From Cedecea colo (GTDB taxonomy: Bacteria > Pseudomonadota > Gammaproteobacteria > Enterobacterales > Enterobacteriaceae), in NCBI RefSeq assembly GCF_011808225.1, contig NZ_SOYS01000012.1, positions 59,132 through 123,131 on the forward strand: a stretch of 64,000 nt of DNA. The letters are read 5' to 3'. The translations under genes were made by a program, and so were the position numbers. Within the stretch, counting starts at the first letter, position 1. Every line of letters starts with the position of its first letter. The notes beneath the pieces were generated by a model. That model had not been told where the DNA came from and made no database searches. It was given only the letters and a program-made list of their open reading frames with translations. Shown piece by piece: positions 21,154 through 31,553 of the stretch.

Positions 21154-21531
21154 TTAGCCGATGCGATCGCCGTGGTTACGCAGGCGCGACAGCCAGGTGC
21201 GGGCGCTGTTATCGTCATCGTGCTGCGCGATAACGTAGCCATGCGGCAGCGTTTTATAGAGCACCGCTTTGGCGGCTTCACTCTGCGCGCTGGAATCAAA
21301 TTTAATCAATAACGAGTCGTTTTCCGGCGTAATGCTGTTAAAGCGAATGCCGTTGGCGTCCAGATGATGCCAGACAAAAAAACCATCAGGCATGCTAATG
21401 CCCTGCCGGCTGGCGCGGATTTGCAGGGTGGACTCCGTTCGTTGCATACCGGACCACACAAGACATGCGCTTGCAGCAAGGCAGACGAACAGCGCGGCCA
21501 CCTGCAGACGACGCGTAAATTCTATTTTCAT
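21154..21531 (-). CDS. mzrA: EnvZ/OmpR modulator MzrA
   Basis: Small inner-membrane protein (125 residues) linking Cpx and EnvZ/OmpR signalling in E. coli by contacting EnvZ. One N-terminal membrane helix, then a periplasmic domain with MPDGFFVWHHLDANGIRFNSITPENDSLLIKFDSS, close to E. coli MzrA. Start 21531 chosen by that alignment. It follows yqjA by 10 bp. Confidence 0.9.
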   Translation of the reverse strand: MKIEFTRRLQVAALFVCLAASACLVWSGMQRTESTLQIRASRQGISMPDGFFVWHHLDANGIRFNSITPENDSLLIKFDSSAQSEAAKAVLYKTLPHGYVIAQHDDDNSARTWLSRLRNHGDRIG

Positions 21532-21541
21532 TGTTATTCCT

Positions 21542-22204
21542 CTAGCCGCGGTTACCGTATTTCTTACGCCAAAGCACAATTAACGAACCGATCAGGCCAA
21601 ACACCAGCAGCACAACGGGCAGCAGCATCAGGCAGGACATCAAGGCATCTTCATATTTCAGGAACACCGGCGTTTTGCCGAGTAAATATCCCAGCGTGGT
21701 GAGGATCGCTACCCACAGCAGGGCGCTTATCCAGTTGAAAAACTGAAAGCGCGCGTTATTCAGACCAGAGATACCGGCAATAGTTGGTAACAGGGTGCGA
21801 ACAAAAGCAATAAATCTGCCGATTAGCAGCGCGGACAGCCCATGTTTATGAAAAAGATTATGCGCGCGTTGGTGGTAATGGGCGGGAAGGTGCGAAAGCC
21901 AGTTCTGCACGATGCGCGTGTTTCCAAGCCAGCGCCCTTGAATATAGCTGAGCCAACAACCCAGGCTTGCTGCGGCCGTCAGTAAAATAATGGTTTCCGG
22001 AAAACCCATCGCGCCTTTAGCAATCAGCACGCCAACTAACACTAAAAGACTGTCACCCGGCAGAAAAGCGGCTGGAAGTAATCCATTTTCCAGAAAGAGA
22101 ATCATGAACAAGACAAAATAGAGCATGCCAATCATCCCAGGATTTGCGAGCGTTTCAAAATCCTGGCTCCAAAGAGCGTTAAGCAGTTGCGTCAAAAGTT
22201 CCAT
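21542..22204 (-). CDS. yqjA: DedA-family membrane protein YqjA
   Basis: DedA/VTT-family inner-membrane protein, an osmosensing cation-coupled transporter candidate needed for alkaline-pH growth and for envelope integrity with its paralogue YghB. 220 residues, same as E. coli, with the family segment [18 protein letters not shown] and the [18 protein letters not shown] motif bearing the conserved Arg residues. First gene of yqjA-mzrA. Confidence 0.95.
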   Translation of the reverse strand: MELLTQLLNALWSQDFETLANPGMIGMLYFVLFMILFLENGLLPAAFLPGDSLLVLVGVLIAKGAMGFPETIILLTAAASLGCWLSYIQGRWLGNTRIVQNWLSHLPAHYHQRAHNLFHKHGLSALLIGRFIAFVRTLLPTIAGISGLNNARFQFFNWISALLWVAILTTLGYLLGKTPVFLKYEDALMSCLMLLPVVLLVFGLIGSLIVLWRKKYGNRG

Positions 22205-22539
22205 TCAGTGTTCCTGGCACATCGATTAAGGTCGCCGGTTTAAATCGGGTCGGAGAAGTTTAACGGCATCGTCAGAATTTTTATTAAGCCGTCCGCGCCC
22301 ACAGCCTGATGAAAGCGTATCGCCAACGTTCCCTGTGAAGGTGATACAGGCCGGTGAAGGATAAGCGAGCCTGCACCGACAGTGGAATTACGTCTAATTG
22401 TAACAAAGCCATGCGTAATGCGTCACAGTATTTATGCTCTGTTGCGCTTTGATTTTGCTTACCGGGGGCGGGGCTGGCGAGGGTATTTACAAACGCTGAC
22501 ACTATTGGTTGGTTTGCTTACCCTCGAACGAAGAAAGGA
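22205..22539. other. Intergenic region yqjA-exuR
   Basis: About 335 bases with no supported gene. A 72-residue minus-strand frame (22284-22502) shows no recognisable feature. I looked for CpxR boxes (GTAAA-N5-GTAAA), expected from E. coli yqjA control, and found no convincing copy. Confidence 0.5.
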
Positions 22540-23316
22540 CTATTTTTGACCGTTTGCCGCGGTATCAAGATGAACAACGGGATTTTCGGCAAACAGATAA
22601 CGGTCGGCGTTGAATTCAAAGTCATCGCTGGTTGCGTTAAATAACATCTGCTTGGTATTTTCAAGATGCTGCCACATAGCGAGTTTTGCTGCGTGCGGAT
22701 CTTTACGGATCAACGCCTTAAGGATGTTGTCATGATCATCGCACCAGTTGTCTACCGTGCGCTTATCGATATGTTCGTGAAGTTTTTGCCAGTAGGGGTT
22801 GTGAATACGCTGGCTCCACATTTTCTCAACGATTGCCGCCAGCGCGCTGTTCTGCGTAGCAAGGGCTACCTGAATATGAAAATTAAGATCCCATGCAGAA
22901 TCACGGAAACTCTGCTCATTACGCGCCATTTCCTGAATTTCCATTAGCTTAACAATATCCTGCTTGGTAACCTGGGTCGCCGCGAACTCGGCGATATTGC
23001 TCTCAATAAGCTGGCGCGCCTGTAGCAGCTCGAAGGGACCAAAGCTTGCGAATTCGAAGCGTTCATCGGCTATATGGGTGTGTTTTGCCTGACTGGAAAT
23101 AACGTGAATGCCCGAGCCTTTACGCACCTCCACATAGCCTTCCACTTCCAGCATGATAATCGCTTCGCGCACCACGGTGCGGCTGACGTTTTTCTCTTCA
23201 GCAATAAAGCGCTCCGCCGGAAGTTTATCACCCGGCTGGTATAAGCCACTTTCAATGCGATGTTTTAGCTCGGCGGCCAACTGTTGATAAAGGCGACGAG
23301 GTTCCATGACTTCCAT
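22540..23316 (-). CDS. exuR: Hexuronate regulon repressor ExuR
   Basis: GntR/FadR-type repressor of exuT and uxaCA; inducers are hexuronates such as galacturonate/tagaturonate. N-terminal winged HTH ([41 protein letters not shown]) and C-terminal FCD domain with metal-ligand-type Asp/His ([23 protein letters not shown]). 258 residues as in E. coli. Confidence 0.96.
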   Translation of the reverse strand: MEVMEPRRLYQQLAAELKHRIESGLYQPGDKLPAERFIAEEKNVSRTVVREAIIMLEVEGYVEVRKGSGIHVISSQAKHTHIADERFEFASFGPFELLQARQLIESNIAEFAATQVTKQDIVKLMEIQEMARNEQSFRDSAWDLNFHIQVALATQNSALAAIVEKMWSQRIHNPYWQKLHEHIDKRTVDNWCDDHDNILKALIRKDPHAAKLAMWQHLENTKQMLFNATSDDFEFNADRYLFAENPVVHLDTAANGQK

Positions 23317-23405
23317 AAACGGCTCCGGAGATACGGCGAGGCGAGATGATTTGTTATACCACTTTTCTCACCTTCGCTCCACCGCGCAGAGAGGGCCAGA
23401 AATGG

Positions 23406-23429
23406 AAAAAGCCGCCATAAAGGCGGCTT
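23406..23429 (-). terminator. Terminator after exuT
   Basis: On the minus strand GCCGCC-TTTAT-GGCGGC followed by five T, located 18 bp after the exuT stop. Confidence 0.85.
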
Positions 23430-23446
23430 GATGAAGAAGGGCAGAA

Positions 23447-24748
23447 TTAAGGCTGGGTGACAGCCGGGCCAGCCCTGTTTGTATTCGTCAGCTCGTTAAT
23501 CGGTTGGTTCTTCAGCACGGTCCAGATAACAGCGGCGCCGAGCAGGTCAAACACGGCAAGCGCTGCGAACAGCGGACTAAAGCCAAGGGTATCCGCCAGC
23601 GCGCCCACCACCAGAGCAAACAGAGTACTTGCCGTCCATGCAGCCATACCGGTCAGGCCGTTGGCGGTTGCGACTTCGTTACGACCAAATACGTCTGAAG
23701 AAAGGGTAATCAGCGCGCCGGAAAGCGCCTGGTGAGCGAAGCCGCCGACGCACAGCAGGGCAATCGCTGCGTAAGGGCTGGTAAACAAACCGATAGTTCC
23801 TGGCCCAATCATCAGTACCGCGCCCATGGTCACTACCATTTTGCGGGAAACAATCAGGTTCACGCCAAACCAGCGCTGGAACAGAGGAGGAAGATAGCCG
23901 CCAAGGATACAGCCGAGGTCGGCGAACAGCATCGGCATCCAGGCGAACATCGCAATATGTTTTAAGTCAAAGCCATAGACTTTAAACATAAACAGCGGGA
24001 TCCAGGCGTTGAACGTACCCCAGGCCGGTTCTGCCAGGAAACGCGGCAGGGCGATGCCCCAGAACTGGCGGTTCTGCACGATCTGCCAGGCTGACATTTT
24101 TTTGCTGTTGTTGACCTGGTGATGGGCTTCCTGGCCATCAATGATGTACGCGCGTTCATCTTCGGTTAATTTTTTCTGATCGCGAGGATGCTTGTAAAAG
24201 AACAGCCAGGCCATCGCCCAGGCAAAGCTCAGCACGCCGGAAATCACAAAGGCCATCTGCCAGCTATGCATCAGAATTGCCCACACGACCAGCGGTGGAG
24301 CGACCATCGCGCCGATAGAAGAACCGACGTTAAAATAGCCTACCGCAATAGAACGTTCTTTTGCCGGGAACCATTCGCTGCTGGCTTTCAGGCCGGCTGG
24401 GATCATCGCGGCTTCTGCGGCGCCGACTGCGCCACGCGCCACGGCCAACCCGCCCCAGCTTCCCGCCAGCGCCGTTGCGCCACAGAATATGGCCCAGGCG
24501 ATAGCGAAGAAGGCGTAACCGATTTTTGTACCAAGAATATCAAGGATATAGCCCGCAACAGGCTGCATGATGGTATAGCAGGCCGAATAGGCCGCGATAA
24601 TATAAGAATATTGCTGAGTGGAGATGTGCAACTCCTGCATCAGCGTCGGTGCGGCGGCGGCCACGGTATTACGAGTTAGATAGCCCAGCACGGTGCCCAG
24701 CGTTACTAACGCAATCATGTACCAGCGTAAGCCTTTAATCTTTCGCAT
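23447..24748 (-). CDS. exuT: Hexuronate transporter ExuT
   Basis: MFS transporter of the anion:cation symporter family, importing galacturonate and glucuronate. About 12 hydrophobic segments; family motif ARGAVGAAEAAMIPAGLKASSEWFPAKERSIAVG is visible. 433 residues from the Met at 24748 (MRKIKGLRWYMIALV). Divergent from uxaCA across a shared control region. Confidence 0.96.
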   Translation of the reverse strand: MRKIKGLRWYMIALVTLGTVLGYLTRNTVAAAAPTLMQELHISTQQYSYIIAAYSACYTIMQPVAGYILDILGTKIGYAFFAIAWAIFCGATALAGSWGGLAVARGAVGAAEAAMIPAGLKASSEWFPAKERSIAVGYFNVGSSIGAMVAPPLVVWAILMHSWQMAFVISGVLSFAWAMAWLFFYKHPRDQKKLTEDERAYIIDGQEAHHQVNNSKKMSAWQIVQNRQFWGIALPRFLAEPAWGTFNAWIPLFMFKVYGFDLKHIAMFAWMPMLFADLGCILGGYLPPLFQRWFGVNLIVSRKMVVTMGAVLMIGPGTIGLFTSPYAAIALLCVGGFAHQALSGALITLSSDVFGRNEVATANGLTGMAAWTASTLFALVVGALADTLGFSPLFAALAVFDLLGAAVIWTVLKNQPINELTNTNRAGPAVTQP

Positions 24749-25232
24749 TTCTAACCTCATCCCGTCTTATAAACAACCACGCAAACGTGGCCGTAGGTGT
24801 CAGGCTGTGCCTGAGCGTTAGTTATTGGTGGGGTTCATGCCGGGGTGATACCCGATAAGACCCGTATATTGCCATTTGAAAAAGTGCCTTCGGCAAATCC
24901 GGCGTCCGTACCGTTGTGCGCTGTTCGGTATGCCAGCGCCTGAAGCTGTCCGTAGTCAGAGATAGTGCGACGGCAGCAAGATAACTTGTCATACAGCTTT
25001 AAAAGTTGAGTGACATCACAAAAGCGTTTTTCAGCTCCCTCCATGGAAGTAGCGGCTTCGGGACCAGTAATGGCGCGGGTCCGGGGCGTTTTTTAGCCAA
25101 AATATTGTCAATAATTGTGAGGTTTTTGTGATGCACACCCCAAAAATCCATTCGGTCCGCGTAAATTGGTGTGATAACTTTATCCACATTATGCGCAAGC
25201 ATCGAACCGATACGTACAGAGGAAGCACATCC
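24749..25232. other. exuT-uxaC divergent control region
   Basis: About 480 bases with no supported gene; minus-strand frames here (e.g. 24999-25337) are shadows. It must contain both promoters and the ExuR operators. One candidate operator is listed separately. Confidence 0.6.
25163..25180. promoter_or_regulatory. Candidate ExuR operator upstream of uxaC
   Basis: AAATTGGTGTGATAACTT has a perfect left half of the palindrome I recall for ExuR (AAATTGGTATACCAATTT) and a degenerate right half. It sits 53-70 bp before the uxaC start. Confidence 0.4.
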
Positions 25233-26642
25233 ATGAACCAGTTTATGACTGAAGATTTTCTTCTTGATACCGAATTCGCCCGCCGTCTGTTCCATGAATA
25301 TGCTAAGGACGAGCCGATTTTTGACTACCACTGCCATCTACCGCCGCAGCAGGTCGCGGAAAATTACCGCTTTAAAAACCTGTATGACATCTGGTTAAAA
25401 GGCGATCACTACAAGTGGCGCGCGATGCGCACTAACGGGGTGGCAGAGCGCCTGTGTACCGGCGATGCGAGCGATCGCGAAAAGTTCGACGCCTGGGCTG
25501 CGACCGTGCCGCATACCATCGGCAACCCGCTCTATCACTGGACGCACCTGGAATTGCGCCGTCCTTTTGGCATTACCGGCAAGCTGCTTTCTCCTGCGAC
25601 CGCCGATGAAATCTGGAGCCAGTGCAACGATCTGCTGGCGCAGGACGATTTCACCGCCCGCGGCATCATGAAACAGATGAACGTGAAAATGGTGGGCACT
25701 ACCGACGATCCCGTTGACGATCTGCGCTATCACCGCCAGGTTGCAGAAGACGGTTTTGCTATCAAAGTGCTGCCAAGCTGGCGCCCGGACAAAGCCTTCA
25801 ATATCGAACAGCCGACTTTTGCCGACTACATGAGTAAACTGGCTGAAGTCTCTGATACCAATATCCGTCGTTTCAGCGATCTGCAAGCCGCGCTGAGCAA
25901 ACGTCTCGACCACTTCGCCGCTCATGGCTGCAAGGTATCGGACCACGCGCTGGATGTGGTGCTGTTTGCCGAAGCGGATGAAGCCACGCTTGATGGCATT
26001 CTGGCGAGCCGTCTGTCCGGCAATGCGTTAAGCGAACATGAAGTGGCGCAGTTTAAAACGGCCGTGCTGGTCTGGCTGGGGGCGGAATACAGCCGTCGCG
26101 GCTGGGTGCAGCAGTACCACATCGGCGCGCTGCGCAACAACAACCTGCGCCAGTTCAAACTGCTGGGTGCGGACGTGGGTTTCGACTCCATCAACGATCG
26201 TCCGCTGGCCGTTGAGCTGTCCCGCCTGCTCAGCAAGCAGAACGAAAGCAACGAACTGCCCAAAACCATTCTTTACTGCCTGAACCCGCGTGATAACGAA
26301 GTGATCGGCACCATGGTCGGCAACTTCCAGGGCGAAGGAATGCCGGGAAAAATGCAGTTTGGTTCCGGCTGGTGGTTTAACGATCAGAAAGACGGCATGG
26401 AACGCCAGATGACGCAGCTTGCGCAGCTGGGGCTGCTGAGCCGTTTCGTCGGCATGCTGACCGACAGCCGCAGCTTCCTTTCCTACACCCGTCATGAATA
26501 TTTCCGCCGTATCCTGTGCCAGATGATTGGCCGCTGGGTTAGCGCGGGTGAGGCGCCAGCCGACATTAACCTGCTTGGCGAAATGGTGAAAAACATCTGC
26601 TTTAACAATGCCCGTGATTACTTCGGCATTGAACTGAACTAA
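25233..26642 (+). CDS. uxaC: Glucuronate isomerase UxaC
   Basis: Isomerises glucuronate to fructuronate and galacturonate to tagaturonate. Amidohydrolase-like fold with the metal-binding [10 protein letters not shown] (HxH) near residue 30. Start at 25233 ([18 protein letters not shown]), preceded by GAGGAAG; gives 469 residues (E. coli 470). The frame back to 25128 covers the leader. Confidence 0.97.
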   Translation: MNQFMTEDFLLDTEFARRLFHEYAKDEPIFDYHCHLPPQQVAENYRFKNLYDIWLKGDHYKWRAMRTNGVAERLCTGDASDREKFDAWAATVPHTIGNPLYHWTHLELRRPFGITGKLLSPATADEIWSQCNDLLAQDDFTARGIMKQMNVKMVGTTDDPVDDLRYHRQVAEDGFAIKVLPSWRPDKAFNIEQPTFADYMSKLAEVSDTNIRRFSDLQAALSKRLDHFAAHGCKVSDHALDVVLFAEADEATLDGILASRLSGNALSEHEVAQFKTAVLVWLGAEYSRRGWVQQYHIGALRNNNLRQFKLLGADVGFDSINDRPLAVELSRLLSKQNESNELPKTILYCLNPRDNEVIGTMVGNFQGEGMPGKMQFGSGWWFNDQKDGMERQMTQLAQLGLLSRFVGMLTDSRSFLSYTRHEYFRRILCQMIGRWVSAGEAPADINLLGEMVKNICFNNARDYFGIELN

Positions 26643-26660
26643 TCAGGCACTGAGGGTGAT

Positions 26661-28148
26661 ATGCAATATATTAAGATCCATTCGCAGGATAACGTCGCCG
26701 TCGCGTTAGTGGACCTGGCTGAAGGCGAAGTTGTGGCCGTTGAAGGCGCAGAGGTTACCCTGCGCCAGCCGGTCGCGCGTGGCCACAAATTCGCTCTGGG
26801 CGCGATTGCTCAGGGCGAAAACGTCATCAAGTATGGCCTGCCGATTGGCCATGCTTTGGCGGCGATTGAAGCGGGTGAACACATTCACTCGCACAATGCG
26901 CGTACCAATCTGAGCGATCTGGACGAGTATCGCTATCAACCCGATTTCCAGACGCTGGCAGCGCAGGCTGCGGATCGTGACGTGAATATCTATCGCCGCA
27001 GCAACGGCGCGGTTGGCGTGCGCAACGAACTGTGGATCCTGCCGACCGTAGGCTGCGTGAACGGTATAGCACGGCAGATCCAGAATCGTTTCCTGAAGCA
27101 GAACAACGACGCGGAAGATATCGACGGCGTCTTTTTGTTCGGCCACCCGTTCGGCTGCTCGCAGCTGGGCGAAGACCACATCAATACCCGCACCATGCTG
27201 CAAAACATGGTGCATCACCCGAATGCGGGGGCGGTGCTGGTGATTGGCCTGGGCTGTGAGAACAACCAGGTTGACGCCTTCCGCGAAACGCTTGGCGACT
27301 ACGACCCGCAGCGTGTCCACTTTATGATCTGCCAGCAGCAGGACGACGAAGTGGAAGCGGGGCTGGAACAGCTACAGCAGCTTTATGAAGCAATGCGCCA
27401 CGACAAACGCGAGGCGGGCAAACTCAGCGAGCTGAAATTCGGCCTGGAGTGCGGCGGTTCAGACGGGCTGTCCGGAATCACCGCCAACCCTATGCTCGGG
27501 CGTTTCTCTGATTATATGGTGGCAAACGGCGGGACAACCGTGCTGACGGAAGTGCCGGAAATGTTCGGCGCGGAACGCATTCTGATGAGCCACTGCCGCG
27601 ACGAAGCAACGTTTGAAAAAACCGTGACGATGGTAAACGACTTCAAACAGTATTTTATCGCGCACAATCAGCCTATTTATGAAAACCCATCGCCCGGCAA
27701 CAAGGCAGGGGGAATTACCACCCTTGAAGAAAAATCACTTGGCTGCACGCAAAAAGCCGGAGAAAGCAAGGTGGTGGACGTGCTGCGCTACGGTGAGCGT
27801 TTAAAAACGCCAGGACTGAATCTGCTAAGCGCCCCGGGTAACGACGCGGTAGCGACCAGCGCGCTAGCGGGCGCAGGCTGCCATATGGTGCTGTTCAGCA
27901 CCGGACGAGGCACGCCTTACGGCGGTTTTGTGCCAACGGTGAAAATCGCCACTAACAGCGAGCTGGCGGCAAAGAAACCGCACTGGATAGATTTTGACGC
28001 CGGGCAATTGCTTCATGGGAGCGATATGCCAACGCTGTTAACCCGGTTTATCGATGCCATCGTTGATATTGCTAACGGCAAAAAGAGCTGCAACGAACGT
28101 AATGACTTCCGTGAACTCGCCATCTTCAAAAGTGGCGTGACGTTGTAA
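26661..28148 (+). CDS. uxaA: Altronate dehydratase UxaA
   Basis: Fe2+-dependent dehydratase converting altronate to 2-keto-3-deoxygluconate. N-terminal SAF domain (~residues 1-90) and the C-terminal catalytic domain with conserved Cys motifs (LPTVGCVNG, GLGCENNQVD, KFGLECGGSDGLSG). 495 residues as in E. coli. 18 bp downstream of uxaC. Confidence 0.97.
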   Translation: MQYIKIHSQDNVAVALVDLAEGEVVAVEGAEVTLRQPVARGHKFALGAIAQGENVIKYGLPIGHALAAIEAGEHIHSHNARTNLSDLDEYRYQPDFQTLAAQAADRDVNIYRRSNGAVGVRNELWILPTVGCVNGIARQIQNRFLKQNNDAEDIDGVFLFGHPFGCSQLGEDHINTRTMLQNMVHHPNAGAVLVIGLGCENNQVDAFRETLGDYDPQRVHFMICQQQDDEVEAGLEQLQQLYEAMRHDKREAGKLSELKFGLECGGSDGLSGITANPMLGRFSDYMVANGGTTVLTEVPEMFGAERILMSHCRDEATFEKTVTMVNDFKQYFIAHNQPIYENPSPGNKAGGITTLEEKSLGCTQKAGESKVVDVLRYGERLKTPGLNLLSAPGNDAVATSALAGAGCHMVLFSTGRGTPYGGFVPTVKIATNSELAAKKPHWIDFDAGQLLHGSDMPTLLTRFIDAIVDIANGKKSCNERNDFRELAIFKSGVTL

Positions 28149-28171
28149 GTTGCTCTGTAGAGCAGGTAAGC

Positions 28172-28206
28172 AACGCGTCACCCGCCAGTTTTTGGTGGGT
28201 GACGCT
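28172..28206 (+). terminator. Hairpin after uxaA
   Basis: GCGTCACCC and GGGTGACGC arms around a loop containing GCCAGTTTTTGGT, 27 bp beyond the uxaA stop. No following T-run, so termination is inferred from position only. Confidence 0.5.
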
Positions 28207-28252
28207 GCCGCTTATCTCTCCTCCGCAGCCCTGAGGCTGGTAAGGACATGGC

Positions 28253-28795
28253 ATGAGCGCATATTGGATTGCCCAGGGCGTCGGCGTACTCGCTTTCCTG
28301 GTCGGGATAACCACTTTTATTAACCGCGATGAGCGGCGTTTCAAGCTTCAACTCGCGGGCTACAGCGCTATTATTGGCCTGCACTTCTTTCTGATGGGCG
28401 CAACGCCTGCAGGCATGAGCGCTGAGCTCAATGCTATTCGCACCGTCATCTCTTTACGTACCCGCAGCCTGTGGATAATGACGATTTTTATCGCGCTGAC
28501 GCTTGGCCTTGGGCTGATGAAAATTAACCATCTTATTGAACTGCTGCCGATTATTGGCACAGTGGCCAGCACCTGGGCGCTGTTTCGCTGCAAAGGGCTG
28601 ACAACTCGCTGTGTTATGTGGTGTTCCACTGCCTGTTGGGTGACGCATAATTTCTGGTTAGGATCGATCGGCGGAACGCTAATAGAAGGCAGTTTTCTGG
28701 TGATGAACGGCCTGAATATTATACGGTTCTGGAGGATGCAGAGGCGAGGCATTGACCCGTTTAGCGTGGAAGAGAAAGTGCAGGGCCAGGAATAA
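28253..28795 (+). CDS. ygjV: YgjV-family inner-membrane protein
   Basis: 180-residue membrane protein with about six hydrophobic segments; closely resembles E. coli YgjV (Imp-YgjV family), including NAIRTVISLRTRSLWIM and GGTLIEGSFLVMNGLNIIRFWRM. Function unknown. Convergent with sstT. Confidence 0.9.
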   Translation: MSAYWIAQGVGVLAFLVGITTFINRDERRFKLQLAGYSAIIGLHFFLMGATPAGMSAELNAIRTVISLRTRSLWIMTIFIALTLGLGLMKINHLIELLPIIGTVASTWALFRCKGLTTRCVMWCSTACWVTHNFWLGSIGGTLIEGSFLVMNGLNIIRFWRMQRRGIDPFSVEEKVQGQE

Positions 28796-28828
28796 CTCCC
28801 CGCCGCGACCGACGGGGAGAAATAAAGA

Positions 28829-30073
28829 TTAACCGCGTAAAGGCGCTTTGCTCGCCAGACGCGCATCTTCTGCCTGACATGCGGCTGCGGTGAACAGCAC
28901 ATCGGTAGAGGAGTTAAGCGCGGTTTCGCAGGAATCCTGCAACACGCCGATGATAAAGCCAACCGCTACGACCTGCATGGCAATCTCGTTAGGAATACCG
29001 AACATGCCGCACGCCAGTGGGATCAGCAGTAACGAACCGCCCGCCACGCCCGAAGCACCACAGGCGCACAGCGAGGCCACGACGCTCAGCAATAATGCTG
29101 TCGGCAGGTCTACCGCTATGCCCAGAGTATGAACAGCCGCCAGCGTCAGCACGGTGACGGTAATAGCCGCGCCCGCCATGTTGATGGTGGCGCCAAGTGG
29201 AATGGATACCGAATAGGTATCGCGGTCCAGGTTCAGCTTTTCACACAGGGTCATGTTGACTGGAATGTTAGCGGCGGAGCTGCGGGTAAAGAAGGCGTAA
29301 ACGCCGCTTTCACGCAGGCAGGTAAACACCAGAGGGTACGGGTTGCGGCGGATTTTGTACCACACCAGCAGCGGGTTGACGATTAGCGCGACGCCCAGCA
29401 TACAGCCAACGAGCACCAGCAGCAGCTGTGCATAGCTCCACAGCGTTTCAAACCCGGTGGTAGCGAGGGTTGAAGCAACCAGCCCGAAGATACCGATCGG
29501 CGCAAAGCGAATCACCACCCTGACAAGGAAGGTCACTGCACCAGAAAAGTCGTTAATCAGGTTTTTGGTGGTTTCATTCCCGTGACGCAGGGCGAAGCCC
29601 AGACCCACAGCCCACACCAGAATACCGATATAGTTAGCGTTTAACAGCGCATCAATCGGATTGGAAACCATGCTCATCAGCAGGCCGCGCAGAACTTCAA
29701 CGATGCCGGAAGGCGGGGTGATATCCGTTGCGCCAGCGACGAGATGCAGCGAGGAAGGAAAAATAAAGCTGACGACGACGGCAGTCAGCGCCGCAGCAAA
29801 GGTTCCCAGCAGATAAAGGAACAAAATAGGGCGAATACTGGTTTTTTGTCCGTGCTGATGGTTGGCGATAGACGCCATCACCAGCATCAGAACCAGCACC
29901 GGCGCGACGGCCTTCAGGGCGCCAACGAACAGCGTACCTAACAAGCCTGTCGCAATAGCGGTAGGTTTTGAAACCAGCGCCAGCGCAATGCCGAGCACCA
30001 GACCAACCAGAATCTGTTTGACCAGACTGCCCTGCGCCAGGCGCTTAAACAGTCCCGGAGATTGTGTTGCCAT
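28829..30073 (-). CDS. sstT: Serine/threonine:Na+ symporter SstT
   Basis: Sodium-dependent serine/threonine importer of the DAACS (glutamate transporter-like) family. Family signatures visible: [41 protein letters not shown] and [21 protein letters not shown]. 414 residues from the Met at 30073 as in E. coli; the frame to 30103 adds ten residues. Confidence 0.97.
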   Translation of the reverse strand: MATQSPGLFKRLAQGSLVKQILVGLVLGIALALVSKPTAIATGLLGTLFVGALKAVAPVLVLMLVMASIANHQHGQKTSIRPILFLYLLGTFAAALTAVVVSFIFPSSLHLVAGATDITPPSGIVEVLRGLLMSMVSNPIDALLNANYIGILVWAVGLGFALRHGNETTKNLINDFSGAVTFLVRVVIRFAPIGIFGLVASTLATTGFETLWSYAQLLLVLVGCMLGVALIVNPLLVWYKIRRNPYPLVFTCLRESGVYAFFTRSSAANIPVNMTLCEKLNLDRDTYSVSIPLGATINMAGAAITVTVLTLAAVHTLGIAVDLPTALLLSVVASLCACGASGVAGGSLLLIPLACGMFGIPNEIAMQVVAVGFIIGVLQDSCETALNSSTDVLFTAAACQAEDARLASKAPLRG

Positions 30074-30283
30074 GTAATACCTTCCTGTAGTGTGTCTTCT
30101 CATTCCGCCGCGGTACTCTGGGGCACTTCAGTGAGCGGATGTAAAAAAATGTGTTTGCCCGGTCGAGTATAAGGAAAAGTGGCGCAGCAGGAAGCGTTAA
30201 TGACTAAATATTTAGCGTCTATCCAGGTTTTATAACTGTTTGTTAACAATATTGTGACATTGTCGACAGATCGCGCTCAGACA

Positions 30284-30310
30284 GACCTCTCTCCCTGAAG
30301 GAGAGAGGTC
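30284..30310 (-). terminator. Hairpin after alx
   Basis: Perfect 11-bp stem GACCTCTCTCC-ctgaa-GGAGAGAGGTC 13 bp downstream of the alx stop; on the minus strand it is followed by TGTCTG without a long T-run. Confidence 0.6.
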
Positions 30311-30322
30311 AAGGGGCAGGGA

Positions 30323-31291
30323 TTATTCCGACAGTTTCTTGCGATCGTTACGCGCGTTTACTACAGCATTAATTACCAGCGTCAGCGCCAGAATACCGCC
30401 CACCACGCCCAAAGAAATCGCAATCGGGATATGCCAGAAATCGACAATTAACATCTTCACGCCGATAAACACCAGGATAACCGACAGGCCATACTTCAGC
30501 ATCGAGAAGCGTTCTGCCACACCGGCCAGCAGGAAATACATGGCGCGCAGGCCGAGGATCGCGAACAGGTTAGACGTCAGCACGATAAACGGGTCGGTAG
30601 TGACCGCGAAGATCGCCGGGATGCTGTCCACCGCAAAAATCACATCGCTCAGCTCAACCAGAATCAGCACCAGCAGCAGCGGGGTGGCGAATAGCAGGCC
30701 ATTTTTGCGCACGAAAAAATGCTCGCCTTCGATTTTGTCCGTCATACGCAGATGACCACGCAGCCAGCGCACCAGCGGTTTGTCGCCAATACCGCCTTCG
30801 TCTTCTTTCGCCAGCGCCATTTTGATGCCGGTGAACAGCAGGAACGCGCCGAACACGTAGAGCAACCACTCAAACTGCGTGATAAGCCAGCTACCTGCGA
30901 AGATCATCACCGTACGCAGCGCAATCGCGCCCAGCACGCCGTAGATCAGCACGCGGCGCTGCAAGGCAGCGGGAACGGAGAAATAGCTAAACAGCATCAG
31001 CCAGACGAAGACGTTATCTACCGCCAGCGCTTTTTCAATCAAATAACCGGTGAGGAAGGCGAGAGCCTGGATATCCGCCACTTCGCGCCCGGAAGTACCG
31101 GTGAGATACCACCAGAAAGCGGCGTTAAACAGCAGGGAGAGCGTAACCCACACCATGGACCAAGCGGCGGCCTGCTTCATAGACATGGTATGCGAGCCTT
31201 TACGGCCCTGAAGCAGGAGGTCGATTGCCAGCATGATGACAACGACAACGGCAAAACCGCCCCACAGTAACGGCGTGCCAACACTATTCAT
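30323..31291 (-). CDS. alx: TerC-family membrane protein Alx
   Basis: TerC-family inner-membrane protein induced at alkaline pH; linked to manganese export/homeostasis in E. coli. About eight to nine hydrophobic segments with conserved acidic residues in [16 protein letters not shown] and [21 protein letters not shown]. 322 residues from the Met at 31291. The frame to 31375 extends into the riboswitch leader. Confidence 0.96.
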   Translation of the reverse strand: MNSVGTPLLWGGFAVVVVIMLAIDLLLQGRKGSHTMSMKQAAAWSMVWVTLSLLFNAAFWWYLTGTSGREVADIQALAFLTGYLIEKALAVDNVFVWLMLFSYFSVPAALQRRVLIYGVLGAIALRTVMIFAGSWLITQFEWLLYVFGAFLLFTGIKMALAKEDEGGIGDKPLVRWLRGHLRMTDKIEGEHFFVRKNGLLFATPLLLVLILVELSDVIFAVDSIPAIFAVTTDPFIVLTSNLFAILGLRAMYFLLAGVAERFSMLKYGLSVILVFIGVKMLIVDFWHIPIAISLGVVGGILALTLVINAVVNARNDRKKLSE

Positions 31292-31329
31292 AAGAGATTC
31301 CTTGAAAACAAAAACGGCCAACGTCGGAA

Positions 31330-31490
31330 GACGCCAGCCGCTTTCGCTTGCAACAGGGATCTCGCCTTCCGGCAAGGTCTCACTTACAACGCGGAATCGT
31401 TTTTAAGTAAAAAACCATTCCCATTGCCCGGTAACCGGGTGCTGAGCACCGTAATGACGATTAACCGGCAACGAAGTTACTCCCCTTTGC
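31330..31490 (-). ncRNA. yybP-ykoY manganese riboswitch / alx pH-responsive leader
   Basis: On the minus strand the leader contains AAAGGGGAGTAAC (about 31476-31489) and GAGACCTTGCC (31371-31381), the two conserved elements of the yybP-ykoY riboswitch, with hairpins between them. In E. coli the same leader (PRE/SraF) controls alx by Mn2+ and alkaline pH through co-transcriptional folding. Boundaries are approximate. Confidence 0.88.
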
Positions 31491-31553
31491 GCGTAACAAA
31501 ATATTACGAGACATATATGCCGTCAATGCTCTGCCAGATACCCTTACACAGCT

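Noticed and set aside
22284..22502. 72-residue frame between yqjA and exuR
   Set aside because: No ribosome-binding site or recognisable feature; composition not coding-like.
25090..25140. CRP site upstream of uxaC
   Set aside because: TGTGA occurs twice but as a direct, not inverted, repeat; does not fit the CRP palindrome.
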